A stretch of DNA of 64,000 nt from Acidobacteriota bacterium (GTDB taxonomy: Bacteria; Acidobacteriota; Vicinamibacteria; Vicinamibacterales; Vicinamibacteraceae): positions 1-64,000 of the forward strand of contig JADLFL010000027.1 in NCBI GenBank assembly GCA_020845575.1. Direction: 5' to 3'. Below the pieces are notes generated by a model that worked only from the letters and a program-made list of their open reading frames with translations, had not been told where the DNA came from and did not search any database. This document shows, piece after piece, positions 1 to 9,971 of the stretch. The translations under genes were made by a program, and so were the position numbers. The stretch's first letter is position 1; each line of letters opens with the position of its first letter.

Positions 1-984
<984 letters not shown>

Positions 985-1854
985 CTAGAGCGCCTGCGCG
1001 CCCGATACCACTTCGATGATCTCGCGCGTGATGGCGGCCTGTCGCACCTTGTTCATGTACAGCGAGAGCTTGTCCACCATCTCCTGCGCGTTGCGCGTGG
1101 CCGCATCCATGGCGGTCATCCGCGCCGCGTGTTCGGACGCCGCCGACTCGAGCAGCGCACGATACACCTGGATCTCCACGTGCCGGGGCACGATCGTCGT
1201 GAGGATCTCCTCGGCAGACGGCTCGTAGAGGTAGTCCACGAGCGGTCCTTCCACGCCGCCGTTCTCGGGCGTGAGCTCCGGGATCGGCAAGAGGCGCTCG
1301 ACCACCACGCGCTGGGTCATCGCCGACTTGAACTCGTTGTACAGCAGGTACACCGAGCTCACGCGGCCCTCGGTGAACTGCTCGATCGCGGCGTCGGCGA
1401 CGTGTTGCGCGTGCGAGTGCTTCACGTGCTGGAAGACGTTGACCGCTTCGTAGCGGACGTCGAGCCCGCGGCGCACGAAGAAGTCGCGCGCCTTGCGGCC
1501 GACCAGCGCGAGCGCGACCTCACGATCGGCCGAGTGCTGCACGAACGACGAGGCTTGCTTCACGATGTTGCTGTTGAAGCCGCCGCACAGCCCGCGATCG
1601 GCCGAGACGACGATCAGCAGCGTGGGCGCGCCAGGAACCTCGGACTGCCGCAGCAGCGGGTGCAGCGACGGATCGACGCGACGCGCCACGCTGCTCATCA
1701 CGCGCAGCGCCTGGTTGGCGTACGGCCGCGCGTGGACGATGCGCTCCTGGGCCCGGCGCAGCTTGCTGGCCGAGACCATCTTCATCGCCTTGGTGATCTG
1801 CTGCGTCGACTTGACGGCACGGACCCGGCGACGGATGTCGATGAGGGAAGGCAT
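985..1854 (-). CDS. atpG: F-type ATP synthase gamma subunit
   Basis: Gamma is the central rotor shaft that couples the c-ring to the alpha3-beta3 catalytic head. The 289-residue length matches the family. The N-terminal helix carries the hallmark segment RRRVRAVKSTQQITKAMKM, and the conserved C-terminal helix contains ATRNAQEMVDKL. It lies between atpA (12 bp upstream) and atpD (19 bp downstream), the normal delta-alpha-gamma-beta order. Nothing unusual is seen. Confidence 0.97.
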   Translation of the reverse strand: MPSLIDIRRRVRAVKSTQQITKAMKMVSASKLRRAQERIVHARPYANQALRVMSSVARRVDPSLHPLLRQSEVPGAPTLLIVVSADRGLCGGFNSNIVKQASSFVQHSADREVALALVGRKARDFFVRRGLDVRYEAVNVFQHVKHSHAQHVADAAIEQFTEGRVSSVYLLYNEFKSAMTQRVVVERLLPIPELTPENGGVEGPLVDYLYEPSAEEILTTIVPRHVEIQVYRALLESAASEHAARMTAMDAATRNAQEMVDKLSLYMNKVRQAAITREIIEVVSGAQAL

Positions 1855-1866
1855 GTGACCTGATGC

Positions 1867-3402
<1,536 letters not shown>

Positions 3403-3441
3403 ACGTCAGCGTTCGGATGGGTGCTGAGTGTCGCGGCAGGC

Positions 3442-3984
3442 TCAGCCCTGCTGCGCGATCTGCTCCTTCAAGCGGGCGAGTTGTCTGGCGAGGCTGCCGT
3501 CGTAGACGAGGCTGCCCACGCGCGTGATGGCGCCGCCGATGACGGCGGGATCGACCTTCGTGGTGATCGCGACCCGGGATCCGAGGGCCTGCGCCAGCGC
3601 GTCCTGCAGGCGCGACGTTTGGCCCTCATCGATCGCCACCGCCGTCGTCACGTCGACGTCGACGCGGCGTTCCTCGCGGTGCACCAGCGTCTCGAATTCC
3701 CTGACGATGGCGGGGAGGTCGTCGGCGTGCCTGGTGTCGGCCAGGATCGTGAGGAGCGTGCGCGCGGCAGGCGGCGCCCCGATCGCGTCGGCGACCTGCT
3801 CGACGATCGCGCGCTTGGCGGCGGGCGGTACGAACACCGACATCACGGCGTCGCGGAGTTCGCCATGCGAGTCGAGCAACGCGGTGAAGGCGTGGAGGCC
3901 ATCGAGCGTCTGACGCGCGATGCCCTGGTGCTGCGTCGCCTGGAAGAGCGCGCGGCCCGCACGTCTGGCTTCGAGGGACGTCAT
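3442..3984 (-). CDS. atpH: F-type ATP synthase delta subunit
   Basis: Delta links the peripheral stalk (b subunits) to the top of the F1 head. The 180-residue protein matches the OSCP/delta family: an N-terminal helical bundle and a C-terminal segment with the family pattern around KVDPAVIGGAITRVGSLVYDGS. It starts 4 bases inside the end of atpF, implying translational coupling. Delta sequences diverge widely, so the assignment rests on this C-terminal signature, the length and the position between b and alpha. Confidence 0.93.
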   Translation of the reverse strand: MTSLEARRAGRALFQATQHQGIARQTLDGLHAFTALLDSHGELRDAVMSVFVPPAAKRAIVEQVADAIGAPPAARTLLTILADTRHADDLPAIVREFETLVHREERRVDVDVTTAVAIDEGQTSRLQDALAQALGSRVAITTKVDPAVIGGAITRVGSLVYDGSLARQLARLKEQIAQQG

Positions 3985-4646
3985 GCCAGGTTCCTCATGC
4001 GTGTCGCGTAATCATCCACCAACGCATGCTGCTCGGCGTGCGTCAGCGTGGCGCGGAGGCGCGCATCGGCGACGTCGACAATGAGTGCGGCCGCTTCGGC
4101 GCGGAGCTCGGTGCGCGCGTGGCGCGTCTGCGCGGCGATCTCGCGGCGTGCCTGATCGACGAGACGGTCGCGCTCGACTTCGGCGGCGGTCCTGATGCGC
4201 GTGCGCTCCGCGTCGAGCTCTTCGGCCCCTCGGCGGCGGAGATCCTCGAGTTCGCCCGGGAGCGCGGCGAGACGGGCTTCGATCGTCGCGAGGCGTTCGG
4301 TGGCAGCGGTGCGCATCTCCGCGGCGTCGACGAGATCCTTGCGGATCTGCGCGCCGCGCGCGGTGAGGTGATCGGCGAGCGGCTTGCGGGCCAGCCAGTA
4401 GATGACACCGACGAGGATCGCGAAGTTGGCCAGGCGCGCCAGCGTCACGAGCACGCTCTCGCCGTGCTCCTCGCCGTGGCCGGCCGGCGCGTGAGCGTCG
4501 GTCGCGTGCGCGGCCGCGGCACCGTGATCGTCAGCGGGCTGTGCCTGAAGCGCTGGCGCAAACGACAGGAGTGCCGCGACGGCGAGCGCTGCCGGCATCA
4601 GGCGCAGAAAGGTCGTTGGCGTGGCGTTGGACATCGCGGTGCGCAT
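3981..4646 (-). CDS. atpF: F-type ATP synthase b subunit with an N-terminal extension
   Basis: This is the peripheral-stalk b subunit of Fo. At 221 residues it is longer than the usual 155-170. The extra part is a hydrophobic, signal-like stretch ending near ALQA (about residues 11-35) and a His/Ala/Asp-rich linker (about 36-62). The normal single membrane segment follows (FAILVGVIYWLA, about 73-84), then a long charged coiled coil. The first of two possible starts (MRTAMSNATP) overlaps the stop region of the second b-type gene; MSNATP is the alternative. A tandem b/b' pair is usual in organisms with heterodimeric stalks. Confidence 0.88.
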   Translation of the reverse strand: MRTAMSNATPTTFLRLMPAALAVAALLSFAPALQAQPADDHGAAAAHATDAHAPAGHGEEHGESVLVTLARLANFAILVGVIYWLARKPLADHLTARGAQIRKDLVDAAEMRTAATERLATIEARLAALPGELEDLRRRGAEELDAERTRIRTAAEVERDRLVDQARREIAAQTRHARTELRAEAAALIVDVADARLRATLTHAEQHALVDDYATRMRNLA

Positions 4647-5068
4647 CAGTGGGTCCGCCCGGCGAGACGATCGGCCACCTGCTGACCGAGCTGTTGCGCG
4701 TCCTGCTGGAGCTGGGCGCGGGCCGCGGCCGTGTCTGCGGCAAGGGTCCGTCGCGCCGCGGCGAGCTCCTGCTCGGCCTGCGTCCGGGCCGACGCGATCA
4801 TCTCGGTGCGCTCGTCCTGCGACTGCTTCCGCATGTCATCGAGCTCGCGATAGAAGGAGGCGCGGGCCGCGGCGGTCTTGGCGTCGAACTCCTCACCCGC
4901 GCGATGGGCCTCCGCCGCGCTGCGCTCCGCCATGACGCGCGCGGATCGCACGGCGTCCTCCCGCGCGTGCATGACGCGCAGCAGTGGCTTGAAGAACAGC
5001 TGCTGAAGGACGACAGTCAGCAGCAGCACGAACGCAATGACCCACAGGACCGACAGGTCCGGTAACAC
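4646..5068 (-). CDS. F-type ATP synthase b-type (b') subunit
   Basis: This second peripheral-stalk subunit has 140 residues. A single membrane helix lies near the N-terminus (LWVIAFVLLLTVVLQQLFF, about residues 7-25) and the rest is a charged coiled coil rich in Ala, Glu, Arg and Gln. The chosen start is GTG at 5068, because GGAGG lies 4 nt upstream and the protein then begins just before the membrane segment; an in-frame ATG at 5161 would add an unlikely Arg-rich leader. It is the first gene of the visible operon; no atpB (a) or atpE (c) gene lies upstream before selD. Confidence 0.85.
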   Translation of the reverse strand: MLPDLSVLWVIAFVLLLTVVLQQLFFKPLLRVMHAREDAVRSARVMAERSAAEAHRAGEEFDAKTAAARASFYRELDDMRKQSQDERTEMIASARTQAEQELAAARRTLAADTAAARAQLQQDAQQLGQQVADRLAGRTH

Positions 5069-5164
5069 GGTGCCTCCGGGAGTATGCCGACGAGGGCGGG
5101 CTGCACCCCGCCGCTGGCAAGACGCGGGCACTGGGGCGACTCGGCGTGCCCGCCGAAACACAGA

Positions 5165-5194
5165 CTTATACCACTATCGCCGGCAGACGTGCAA
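5165..5194 (-). promoter_or_regulatory. Candidate sigma-70 promoter for the atp operon
   Basis: Read on the minus strand, a TTGCAC hexamer (5189-5194) is followed after 18 nt by TATAAG (5165-5170), about 95 nt before the b' start. This is a reasonable housekeeping promoter for the b'-b-delta-alpha-gamma-beta operon. The surrounding gap (5069-5364) shows no convincing gene. Confidence 0.45.
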
Positions 5195-5364
5195 TACAAG
5201 GGGGTTTGCCGTCGTACGGGGATGGACGGCGGCGCACCACCGCAGGTGGCGTGGCTTGGCGTGCCCACCGAGTCATGCGACGTCTCTCCAGGGGGCTGGC
5301 GCGGAGAGCCGGCCTGCCGTCTGTGGCGGGAGGGGGGGCGGCCCTCCGGCCCCGACCGTAGGCG

Positions 5365-6402
5365 TCAGATCAAGCGGACGGCCGGGGGTCCAACAGCGGG
5401 TTCGACCCGGCCGACGAGGGCGGCCAGGACGCCGCGGGCCTGCAGGGCAGTGCGGACGGCGTCGACCTGCGTGGGGTCGACCGCGGCCAGCAGGCCGCCC
5501 GACGTCTGGGGGTCGAACGCGAGCGCGCTCAGATCGGCCGGGACATCCGCACCCTCGACCACCGATCCACCGAAGTGCTTGCGATTGTTGACCATGCCGC
5601 CGGTCTTGTTCCCCAGCGCGAGGTCGCGCGCACCGGGCAGCAGGGGCATCGACGCCGTGTCGATCGCGATCGCGACACGGCTGGCGAGGGCCACTTCGCA
5701 CGCATGGCCGGCGAGCCCGAACCCCGTGACGTCGGTACACCCGTGGACGGCGCCGGGCACCGACAGGAACGCCTCCGCTGCCGCCTGGTTGGTGCGTCGC
5801 ATCGACGCGATGGCGGCGTCGAGCGTGGCGGCGTCGGTGCGCGCGAACTTCGCCGCCGTCGCGATCACGCCCGTGCCGAGTGGCTTGGTGAGAATCAGGG
5901 CGTCGCCGGGACGTGCGCCGGCGTTGGTCCACACGGCATCGGGCGAGGCAGTGCCCGTGACGGCGTAGCCGAACTTGACCTCCATGTCCTGCACCGTGTG
6001 TCCACCGAGCAGCGCGATGCCGCACTCCTGCAGCACGGACATCCCACCGGCGAAGATCGACTTGACGATGTCGGGCGGGAAGGCCTTCGTTGGAAACGCT
6101 GCGATGGCCAGTGCGGTGATCGGGCGCGCGCCCATGGCGTAGACGTCGCTGACGGCGTTGGCCGCGGCAATCCGTCCGTACGCGAACGGGTCGTCCACGA
6201 TGGGCGTGAAGAAGTCCACCGTCTGCACCAGTGCCACATCCCCCACGACGAACACACCTGCATCGTCCGCGTTCCGGTAGTCGACCAGGACACGGGGATC
6301 GGTGGGGACGGGCAGGTCGCTCAGCACCTGAGCGAGCTCGCCAGCGGCGAGCTTGCTCGCTCAACCAGCGCAGGCGGCGAAATCGGTCAGGCGACGGTTC
6401 AT
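5365..6402 (-). CDS. selD: Selenide, water dikinase, itself a selenoprotein (TGA = Sec at codon 14)
   Basis: SelD makes selenophosphate from selenide and ATP, the selenium donor for Sec-tRNA. The conserved body is clear: DPRVLVDY, NADDAG, DFFTPIVDDPFAYGRIAA, GGHT, TDVTGFGLAGHACEVA and DPQTSGGLLAAV. The body frame is closed upstream by a TGA at 6361-6363. Reading through it reaches an ATG at 6402 and gives LTDFAACAG-U-ASKL, which aligns with the family active site AGCGCK: U14 takes the place of the catalytic Cys and K17 that of the essential Lys. The full length is then 345 residues, normal for SelD. The second Cys of the motif is Ser here. A plain reading that starts at codon 32 would lose the active site. 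A strong stem-loop begins at the TGA. Confidence 0.93.
6329..6363 (-). promoter_or_regulatory. Bacterial SECIS-like hairpin in selD
   Basis: On the minus strand the 35 nt starting with the TGA codon fold almost perfectly. TGAGCGAG pairs with CTCGCTCA (8 bp), then a 4-nt bulge CAAG on the 5' side, then CTCGCC pairs with GGCGAG (6 bp), closed by a 3-nt loop GCT at 6343-6345. The apical loop begins with G and lies 15 nt after the TGA, close to what is known of bacterial SECIS elements read by SelB. The stem lies within coding sequence, as expected for bacteria. Confidence 0.8.
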
Positions 6403-6403
6403 G

Positions 6404-6424
6404 GCTTACGGCTTACGGCTTACG
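6404..6424. repeat. Heptamer tandem repeat, 3 x GCTTACG
   Basis: Three exact head-to-tail copies of a 7-bp unit lie immediately upstream of the selD start, in its presumed leader. Similar heptameric arrays with a different unit occur near serS and pdxH. No gene lies between here and vapC (6425-6539). Confidence 0.85.
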
Positions 6425-6539
6425 GACAAAGGCTCAAAGGATCAAGGGGCTTCACAAATCGGCATTCGCGGCATCGCGGCATTCTCAGGGGCTCAGTATA
6501 GAGGTGCCCAACAGCAGATCGCGCGAAACAGCCCCGGCG

Positions 6540-6977
6540 TCACGCGGGGCGCGGAGTCGCACGCTCCCAGGGGTTGATGATGTCCACGCTCATGGGGATG
6601 AAGTCGTCCACGTCGCGAGTGACCACGGTGAGCCCATGGACGAGTGCGGTCGCCGCGATGAGCGCATCGCGAACAGGTCGCGGATCCGGCACGTGCAGCG
6701 CGGCGGCCCGTCGAGCAACGAGCGTGTCGATCACGAGAACTCGCTCGGCGAATGTCGGGAGCACGTGCTCATCAAGCCACGTCCGCAGGATTCTGCCTTG
6801 CGTCGTATCGCGTCGCTCGACGAGCAGCGTGCCATGCTCCAGTTCCTGGACCGTGATGGCGGACAAGAAGAGGGTTGGGGCGGACACACGTCTGGCCCAG
6901 TGCGCAACATTCGCGTCCGCCTTGCCGGACTTTACTTTCCGCAATTCCGACACGACGTTGGTATCGAGCAGGTACAT
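6540..6977 (-). CDS. VapC-family PIN-domain toxin (FitB-like)
   Basis: This 145-residue PIN-domain protein is probably an endoribonuclease toxin of a type II toxin-antitoxin pair. The four acidic positions are visible: LLDTNVVSE at the N-terminus, QELEHG in the middle, VRDALIAATA and VVTRDVDDF near the C-terminus. The start ATG at 6975-6977 shares one base with the TGA of the upstream antitoxin frame; a GTG one codon earlier is also possible. Pairing with a Phd-type frame supports the toxin role. The antitoxin frame has no ordinary start codon, so whether the pair is functional is uncertain. Confidence 0.85.
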   Translation of the reverse strand: MYLLDTNVVSELRKVKSGKADANVAHWARRVSAPTLFLSAITVQELEHGTLLVERRDTTQGRILRTWLDEHVLPTFAERVLVIDTLVARRAAALHVPDPRPVRDALIAATALVHGLTVVTRDVDDFIPMSVDIINPWERATPRPA

Positions 6978-7240
6978 CACCGAAGGTCCGCGGGACGAGC
7001 GCCGTCGCGGAGCCGCGGGACCACCAGTTCGACGTCTTCAATGCCTTCCGGCTGTCCCAGCCGGTCGACGATGGAGCCTTCGCCGCTCGCGAGCTTCTGG
7101 TAATCCTCGAAGGTCAGAAGGACGTGCGCGGGGCGCCCGCGGTCGGTGATGACAACCGGCCCCCGACGGGCTGCATGTTTGGCTCGGCCGGTGTCCTGGT
7201 TGAATTCGCGACTCGAGAGTCTCGTGATCGCCGTGACAGC
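6977..7240 (-). pseudogene. Phd/YefM-type antitoxin frame with no canonical start codon
   Basis: The frame reads AVTAITRLSSREFNQDT, then a HAARRGPVVITDRGRPAHV segment and FEDYQKL, the classic Phd/YefM antitoxin pattern, and ends in TGA overlapping the vapC ATG. About 87 residues are readable, a normal length. A TAG lies just upstream in frame, and no ATG, GTG or TTG occurs between it and the conserved N-terminus. A GTG at 7242-7244 is out of frame by one base; one added G would restore a normal start. Either one base was lost, the start is non-standard, or there is a sequencing error. Confidence 0.6.
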
Positions 7241-7248
7241 ACCCCTCT

Positions 7249-7270
7249 ATGTAGAGATGTTACTACATCT
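7249..7270. promoter_or_regulatory. Palindromic operator candidate for the vapBC-like pair
   Basis: Two overlapping inverted repeats lie just upstream of the antitoxin frame: AGATGT/ACATCT (7255-7260 and 7265-7270) and ATGTAG/CTACAT (7249-7254 and 7263-7268). Antitoxins of this type usually repress their own operon by binding such palindromes. The gap to parB otherwise holds nothing recognisable. Confidence 0.5.
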
Positions 7271-7324
7271 GGGTGCATGGCTCGAGGCAGCCAGCCCGCA
7301 AGCCGCCGCCACGCCCGCCTGCGT

Positions 7325-8218
7325 TCATCGTTCCACGAGATATTCGAACAGGCGGATCAGCTCGTCTTCGTTGACGAAGTCGATTTCCACGCGGCCGCCC
7401 TTCCCTTTTCGGCGGATGGCCACGCGGGTGCCGAGGGCCACGCGGAGGCGCTCTTCGGCTTCGCGCGTGTGTACGTCCTTTTTCGGCGGTTCGGGTGTCT
7501 CGGTCGTATCGGCCGGCTCGACCAGCTTCTTCGCGAGGGCCTCCGTGGCGCGCACCGACAGGTCTTCGGCAACGACCTTGTCGGCGGTCCGCACCAGCAG
7601 GGCCTCGTCCTCGATCGCCAGTAGCGCACGGGCGTGTCCCATCGACAGCTCGCCGGAGACGACCCGATGGCGGACCTGATCTGGTAACCGCAACAGACGC
7701 AAGTGGTTAGCGACAGTCGCGCGATCCTTACCGACAGCCGCGGCGATCTGTTCCTGCGTGAGGCCCGACTGCTCTCCGAGCCGCTTGTAGGCCAGCGCTT
7801 CTTCGATGGGGTTGAGGTCCTCGCGCTGGATGTTCTCGATGAGGGCCGCCTGGAGCAGCCGTTCATCGCTGATGTCGCTGATGTGGACCGGCAGCTTCAG
7901 CAGTCCGGCGATCTGCGCGGCACGCCAGCGGCGCTCGCCAGCCACGATCTCGAACCTGTCGCCCTTGCGGCGCACGACGATCGGCTGAACGAGACCGGAC
8001 GCGCTGATCGACTCGGCGAGCTCCTGAAGCTTCACCTCATCGAATCTCGTCCTTGGCTGCAAGGGATTGGGGTCGATCAGGTCGAGATCCACATCCCGTT
8101 GTGGTTGTGCCGATTCCTTCGACGCCGCCTGAGGCGGGGCGACGGCTATCGGTTTCTCCGGGATCAGGGCGCTGAGGCCTCTTCCCAACGCAGGTCGTTT
8201 GTCTGATTTCTGGGCCAC
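7325..8218 (-). CDS. parB: Chromosome-partitioning protein ParB (CTPase, parS-binding)
   Basis: ParB loads at parS sites and spreads on DNA as a CTP-dependent clamp to segregate the origin. The 297-residue protein shows the order expected: N-terminal LGRGLSALI (contact with ParA), the CTP-binding GERRWRA at about 94-100, ENIQREDLNPIEEA at about 128-141, a helix-turn-helix around LTQEQIAAAVGKDRATV (about 153-169) and a C-terminal dimer domain. It lies 9 bp after parA and within 2 kb of two parS sites. Confidence 0.97.
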   Translation of the reverse strand: MAQKSDKRPALGRGLSALIPEKPIAVAPPQAASKESAQPQRDVDLDLIDPNPLQPRTRFDEVKLQELAESISASGLVQPIVVRRKGDRFEIVAGERRWRAAQIAGLLKLPVHISDISDERLLQAALIENIQREDLNPIEEALAYKRLGEQSGLTQEQIAAAVGKDRATVANHLRLLRLPDQVRHRVVSGELSMGHARALLAIEDEALLVRTADKVVAEDLSVRATEALAKKLVEPADTTETPEPPKKDVHTREAEERLRVALGTRVAIRRKGKGGRVEIDFVNEDELIRLFEYLVER

Positions 8219-8227
8219 GGGCGTCGA

Positions 8228-9022
8228 TCAGGAGGTGGTTGTGGTGGCCGCTTTGCGCGCCACGCGGGCGCCGTTGCGAGCCAGGAGTTCGTGTGCGAGC
8301 GAGACATAGGCCTCTGCCCCGCGCGAGCGTGGATCGTAGAGGAGCACGGGCAGGCCGTGACTTGGCGCCTCGGCGAGCCTGATATTGCGCGGGATGACGG
8401 TGTCGAACACCTTCGACTCGAAGAAGCCGCGGATCTCCTTCGCCACCTGATTGCCGAGGTTCGTCCTGTCGCCGAACATGGTCAGGACAACCCCTTCGAT
8501 GTCGAGGGCGGGGTTGAGCCCATTGCGGATCCGCGTGAGTGTGGACATGAGGTCCGCGAGGCCTTCGAGCGCGAAGTACTCGCAGTGCAGCGGGATCAGG
8601 ACGGTATCTGCGGCAACGAGTGCGTTCAGCGTCAGCAAGCCGAGCGACGGCGGCGTATCGATGAAGATGAAATCGTAGCGATCTCGCACTGACGCGATCA
8701 GGCGCTGCAGGCGCTGCTCGCGTTCCTCCAAGGGCACGAGTTCCACTTCAGCGGCGGCCAGATGGCGGTCCGCCGGTACGAGGTGCAGGTTGTCGACGGC
8801 TGTCTGAAGAATGGGCAGGTCTGCGTCACCCACAAGCGCTTCATAGACGGTCTGTTCAGAGCCTGACTTCTGGCCGAGACCACTCGTGAGGTTGCCCTGG
8901 GGATCCATGTCGACCACGAGCACGCGCTGATCCGCCATCGCAAGCGACGCCGCGACGTTGATCGTGGTGGTGGTCTTCCCCACGCCACCCTTCTGATTTG
9001 ATACAGCGATGATCTTGCTCAT
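8228..9022 (-). CDS. parA: Chromosome-partitioning ATPase ParA (Soj)
   Basis: This MinD/ParA-class ATPase moves ParB-parS complexes along the nucleoid. The 264 residues begin MSKIIAVSNQKGGVGKTTT, the deviant Walker A motif at about 11-19. DMDPQGNLTSGLG and the Walker B-type segment FIFIDTPPSLGLL follow. It sits in the canonical order rsmG-parA-parB, with two parS sites in the gap just upstream. Confidence 0.97.
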   Translation of the reverse strand: MSKIIAVSNQKGGVGKTTTTINVAASLAMADQRVLVVDMDPQGNLTSGLGQKSGSEQTVYEALVGDADLPILQTAVDNLHLVPADRHLAAAEVELVPLEEREQRLQRLIASVRDRYDFIFIDTPPSLGLLTLNALVAADTVLIPLHCEYFALEGLADLMSTLTRIRNGLNPALDIEGVVLTMFGDRTNLGNQVAKEIRGFFESKVFDTVIPRNIRLAEAPSHGLPVLLYDPRSRGAEAYVSLAHELLARNGARVARKAATTTTS

Positions 9023-9070
9023 GGGCGGGAACGATCAGGGTAGCACACGCCTACGCGCCTTTGGATCCGA

Positions 9071-9086
9071 TGTTCCACGTGGAACA
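9071..9086. promoter_or_regulatory. parS centromere site 1
   Basis: The perfect 16-bp palindrome TGTTCCACGTGGAACA matches the bacterial chromosomal parS consensus, differing from the Bacillus form only by the paired GG/CC change. It lies in the parA-rsmG gap. Confidence 0.93.
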
Positions 9087-9107
9087 AGAGCGCATTCTGG
9101 CGCCAAA

Positions 9108-9123
9108 TGTTCCACGTGGAACA
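9108..9123. promoter_or_regulatory. parS centromere site 2
   Basis: This is a second identical copy of the same 16-bp palindrome, 37 bp (start to start) from the first. It ends one base before the stop codon of rsmG. Confidence 0.93.
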
Positions 9124-9124
9124 T

Positions 9125-9784
9125 TCATGCCCCCACGCGAGAGAGAACTACCAACCGGCTCCGTAGAGACTCCAGAAGGGTGCGCTCTCTGGTGAGAGCC
9201 AGGCCAGACGGGATTGCCGGAAGAGGCTGGCCAGGGCCAAGAAACCACAACTGCTGACCTCCCGGTCTCAACGCGTCCCGGAACAGCTCGAGTTGGGCCT
9301 CTTCGGCACGCACGGCGCGGATGGAGATGACATCTACCTGTTCGCGAACCAGTGGATCGACCAATGCCTGCTCGAAGCGCGACGTGACAACGCGACAGGA
9401 CGCCAGATCGAGGTGCCTCACGACCTCCCTCAGGAAGACAGACTTCCGCGTCCTGACCTCCACCATGGTGAGGGAAAGGTCTGCCCGGGCGATCTTCAGT
9501 GGGATGGCAGGCGATCCGCCACCAGATCCGATGTCAACAAGGGCCCTGGCGGCGGGGTTGATCTCGGTGGCGGCCAGGGTCGGCTCCACGAGCAGGCGAT
9601 CGATGGCCTCGTCCGGATCGTCGAGCGCCGTCAGGTTCATCCGCGCGTTCCAGCGCTCGAGAAGATCCAGGTACGCGAGGAGTTGATCAATCTGGACGTC
9701 AGACGCGCGCGCACCAGCCAGCGACAGCCGCTTCTCCAGTCGCCGACGGGCGTCTCGCGCGGTACCAGAATTACGAGAAGTCAC
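9125..9784 (-). CDS. rsmG: 16S rRNA (guanine527-N7)-methyltransferase RsmG
   Basis: RsmG methylates G527 of 16S rRNA using S-adenosylmethionine. The 219-residue protein has the N-terminal helix pattern LERWNARMNLTAL (about 43-55), the SAM-binding motif LVDIGSGGGSPAIPL (about 82-96) and the ISIRAVR segment further on. It starts with GTG at 9784, which overlaps the TGA of a small upstream frame (GTGA). Its stop lies directly beside parS site 2. Confidence 0.95.
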   Translation of the reverse strand: MTSRNSGTARDARRRLEKRLSLAGARASDVQIDQLLAYLDLLERWNARMNLTALDDPDEAIDRLLVEPTLAATEINPAARALVDIGSGGGSPAIPLKIARADLSLTMVEVRTRKSVFLREVVRHLDLASCRVVTSRFEQALVDPLVREQVDVISIRAVRAEEAQLELFRDALRPGGQQLWFLGPGQPLPAIPSGLALTRERTLLESLRSRLVVLSRVGA

Positions 9785-9954
9785 TGCATCGTCTCGAAGG
9801 CGCTAAAGAGCCTGTGAAGGAATCGCGTGTCGGTGCGGGTGGCGCCGGACGCGGCCGCCCCGCCCGCGCGCAGGCGCGTCAGTCGTACAAGGGCCGTTCG
9901 CGCCGAGGGCGGGTGGGGCTGTCCGGCGACAGGACCCGCGCCTCCGGAAACCAT
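9781..9954 (-). CDS. Possible small protein between mnmG and rsmG
   Basis: I do not recognise this 57-residue frame, which begins MVSGGAGPVAGQ and ends FLHRLFSAFETMQ. It is rich in Ala, Arg, Gly and Thr, with a slightly hydrophobic C-terminal helix. Its stop overlaps the rsmG GTG start by four bases, and a TTG 21 bases upstream overlaps the mnmG stop. This tight packing is what a coupled small gene would look like, but chance open frames are common at this GC content. Otherwise the gap is empty. Confidence 0.25.
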   Translation of the reverse strand: MVSGGAGPVAGQPHPPSARTALVRLTRLRAGGAAASGATRTDTRFLHRLFSAFETMQ

Positions 9955-9971
9955 GGTCTTCCCAACCTCTC

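Noticed and set aside
9071-9123. The repeated palindromes read as a transposon end or CRISPR repeat
   Set aside because: They match the parS consensus exactly and lie next to parAB, and there are only two copies.
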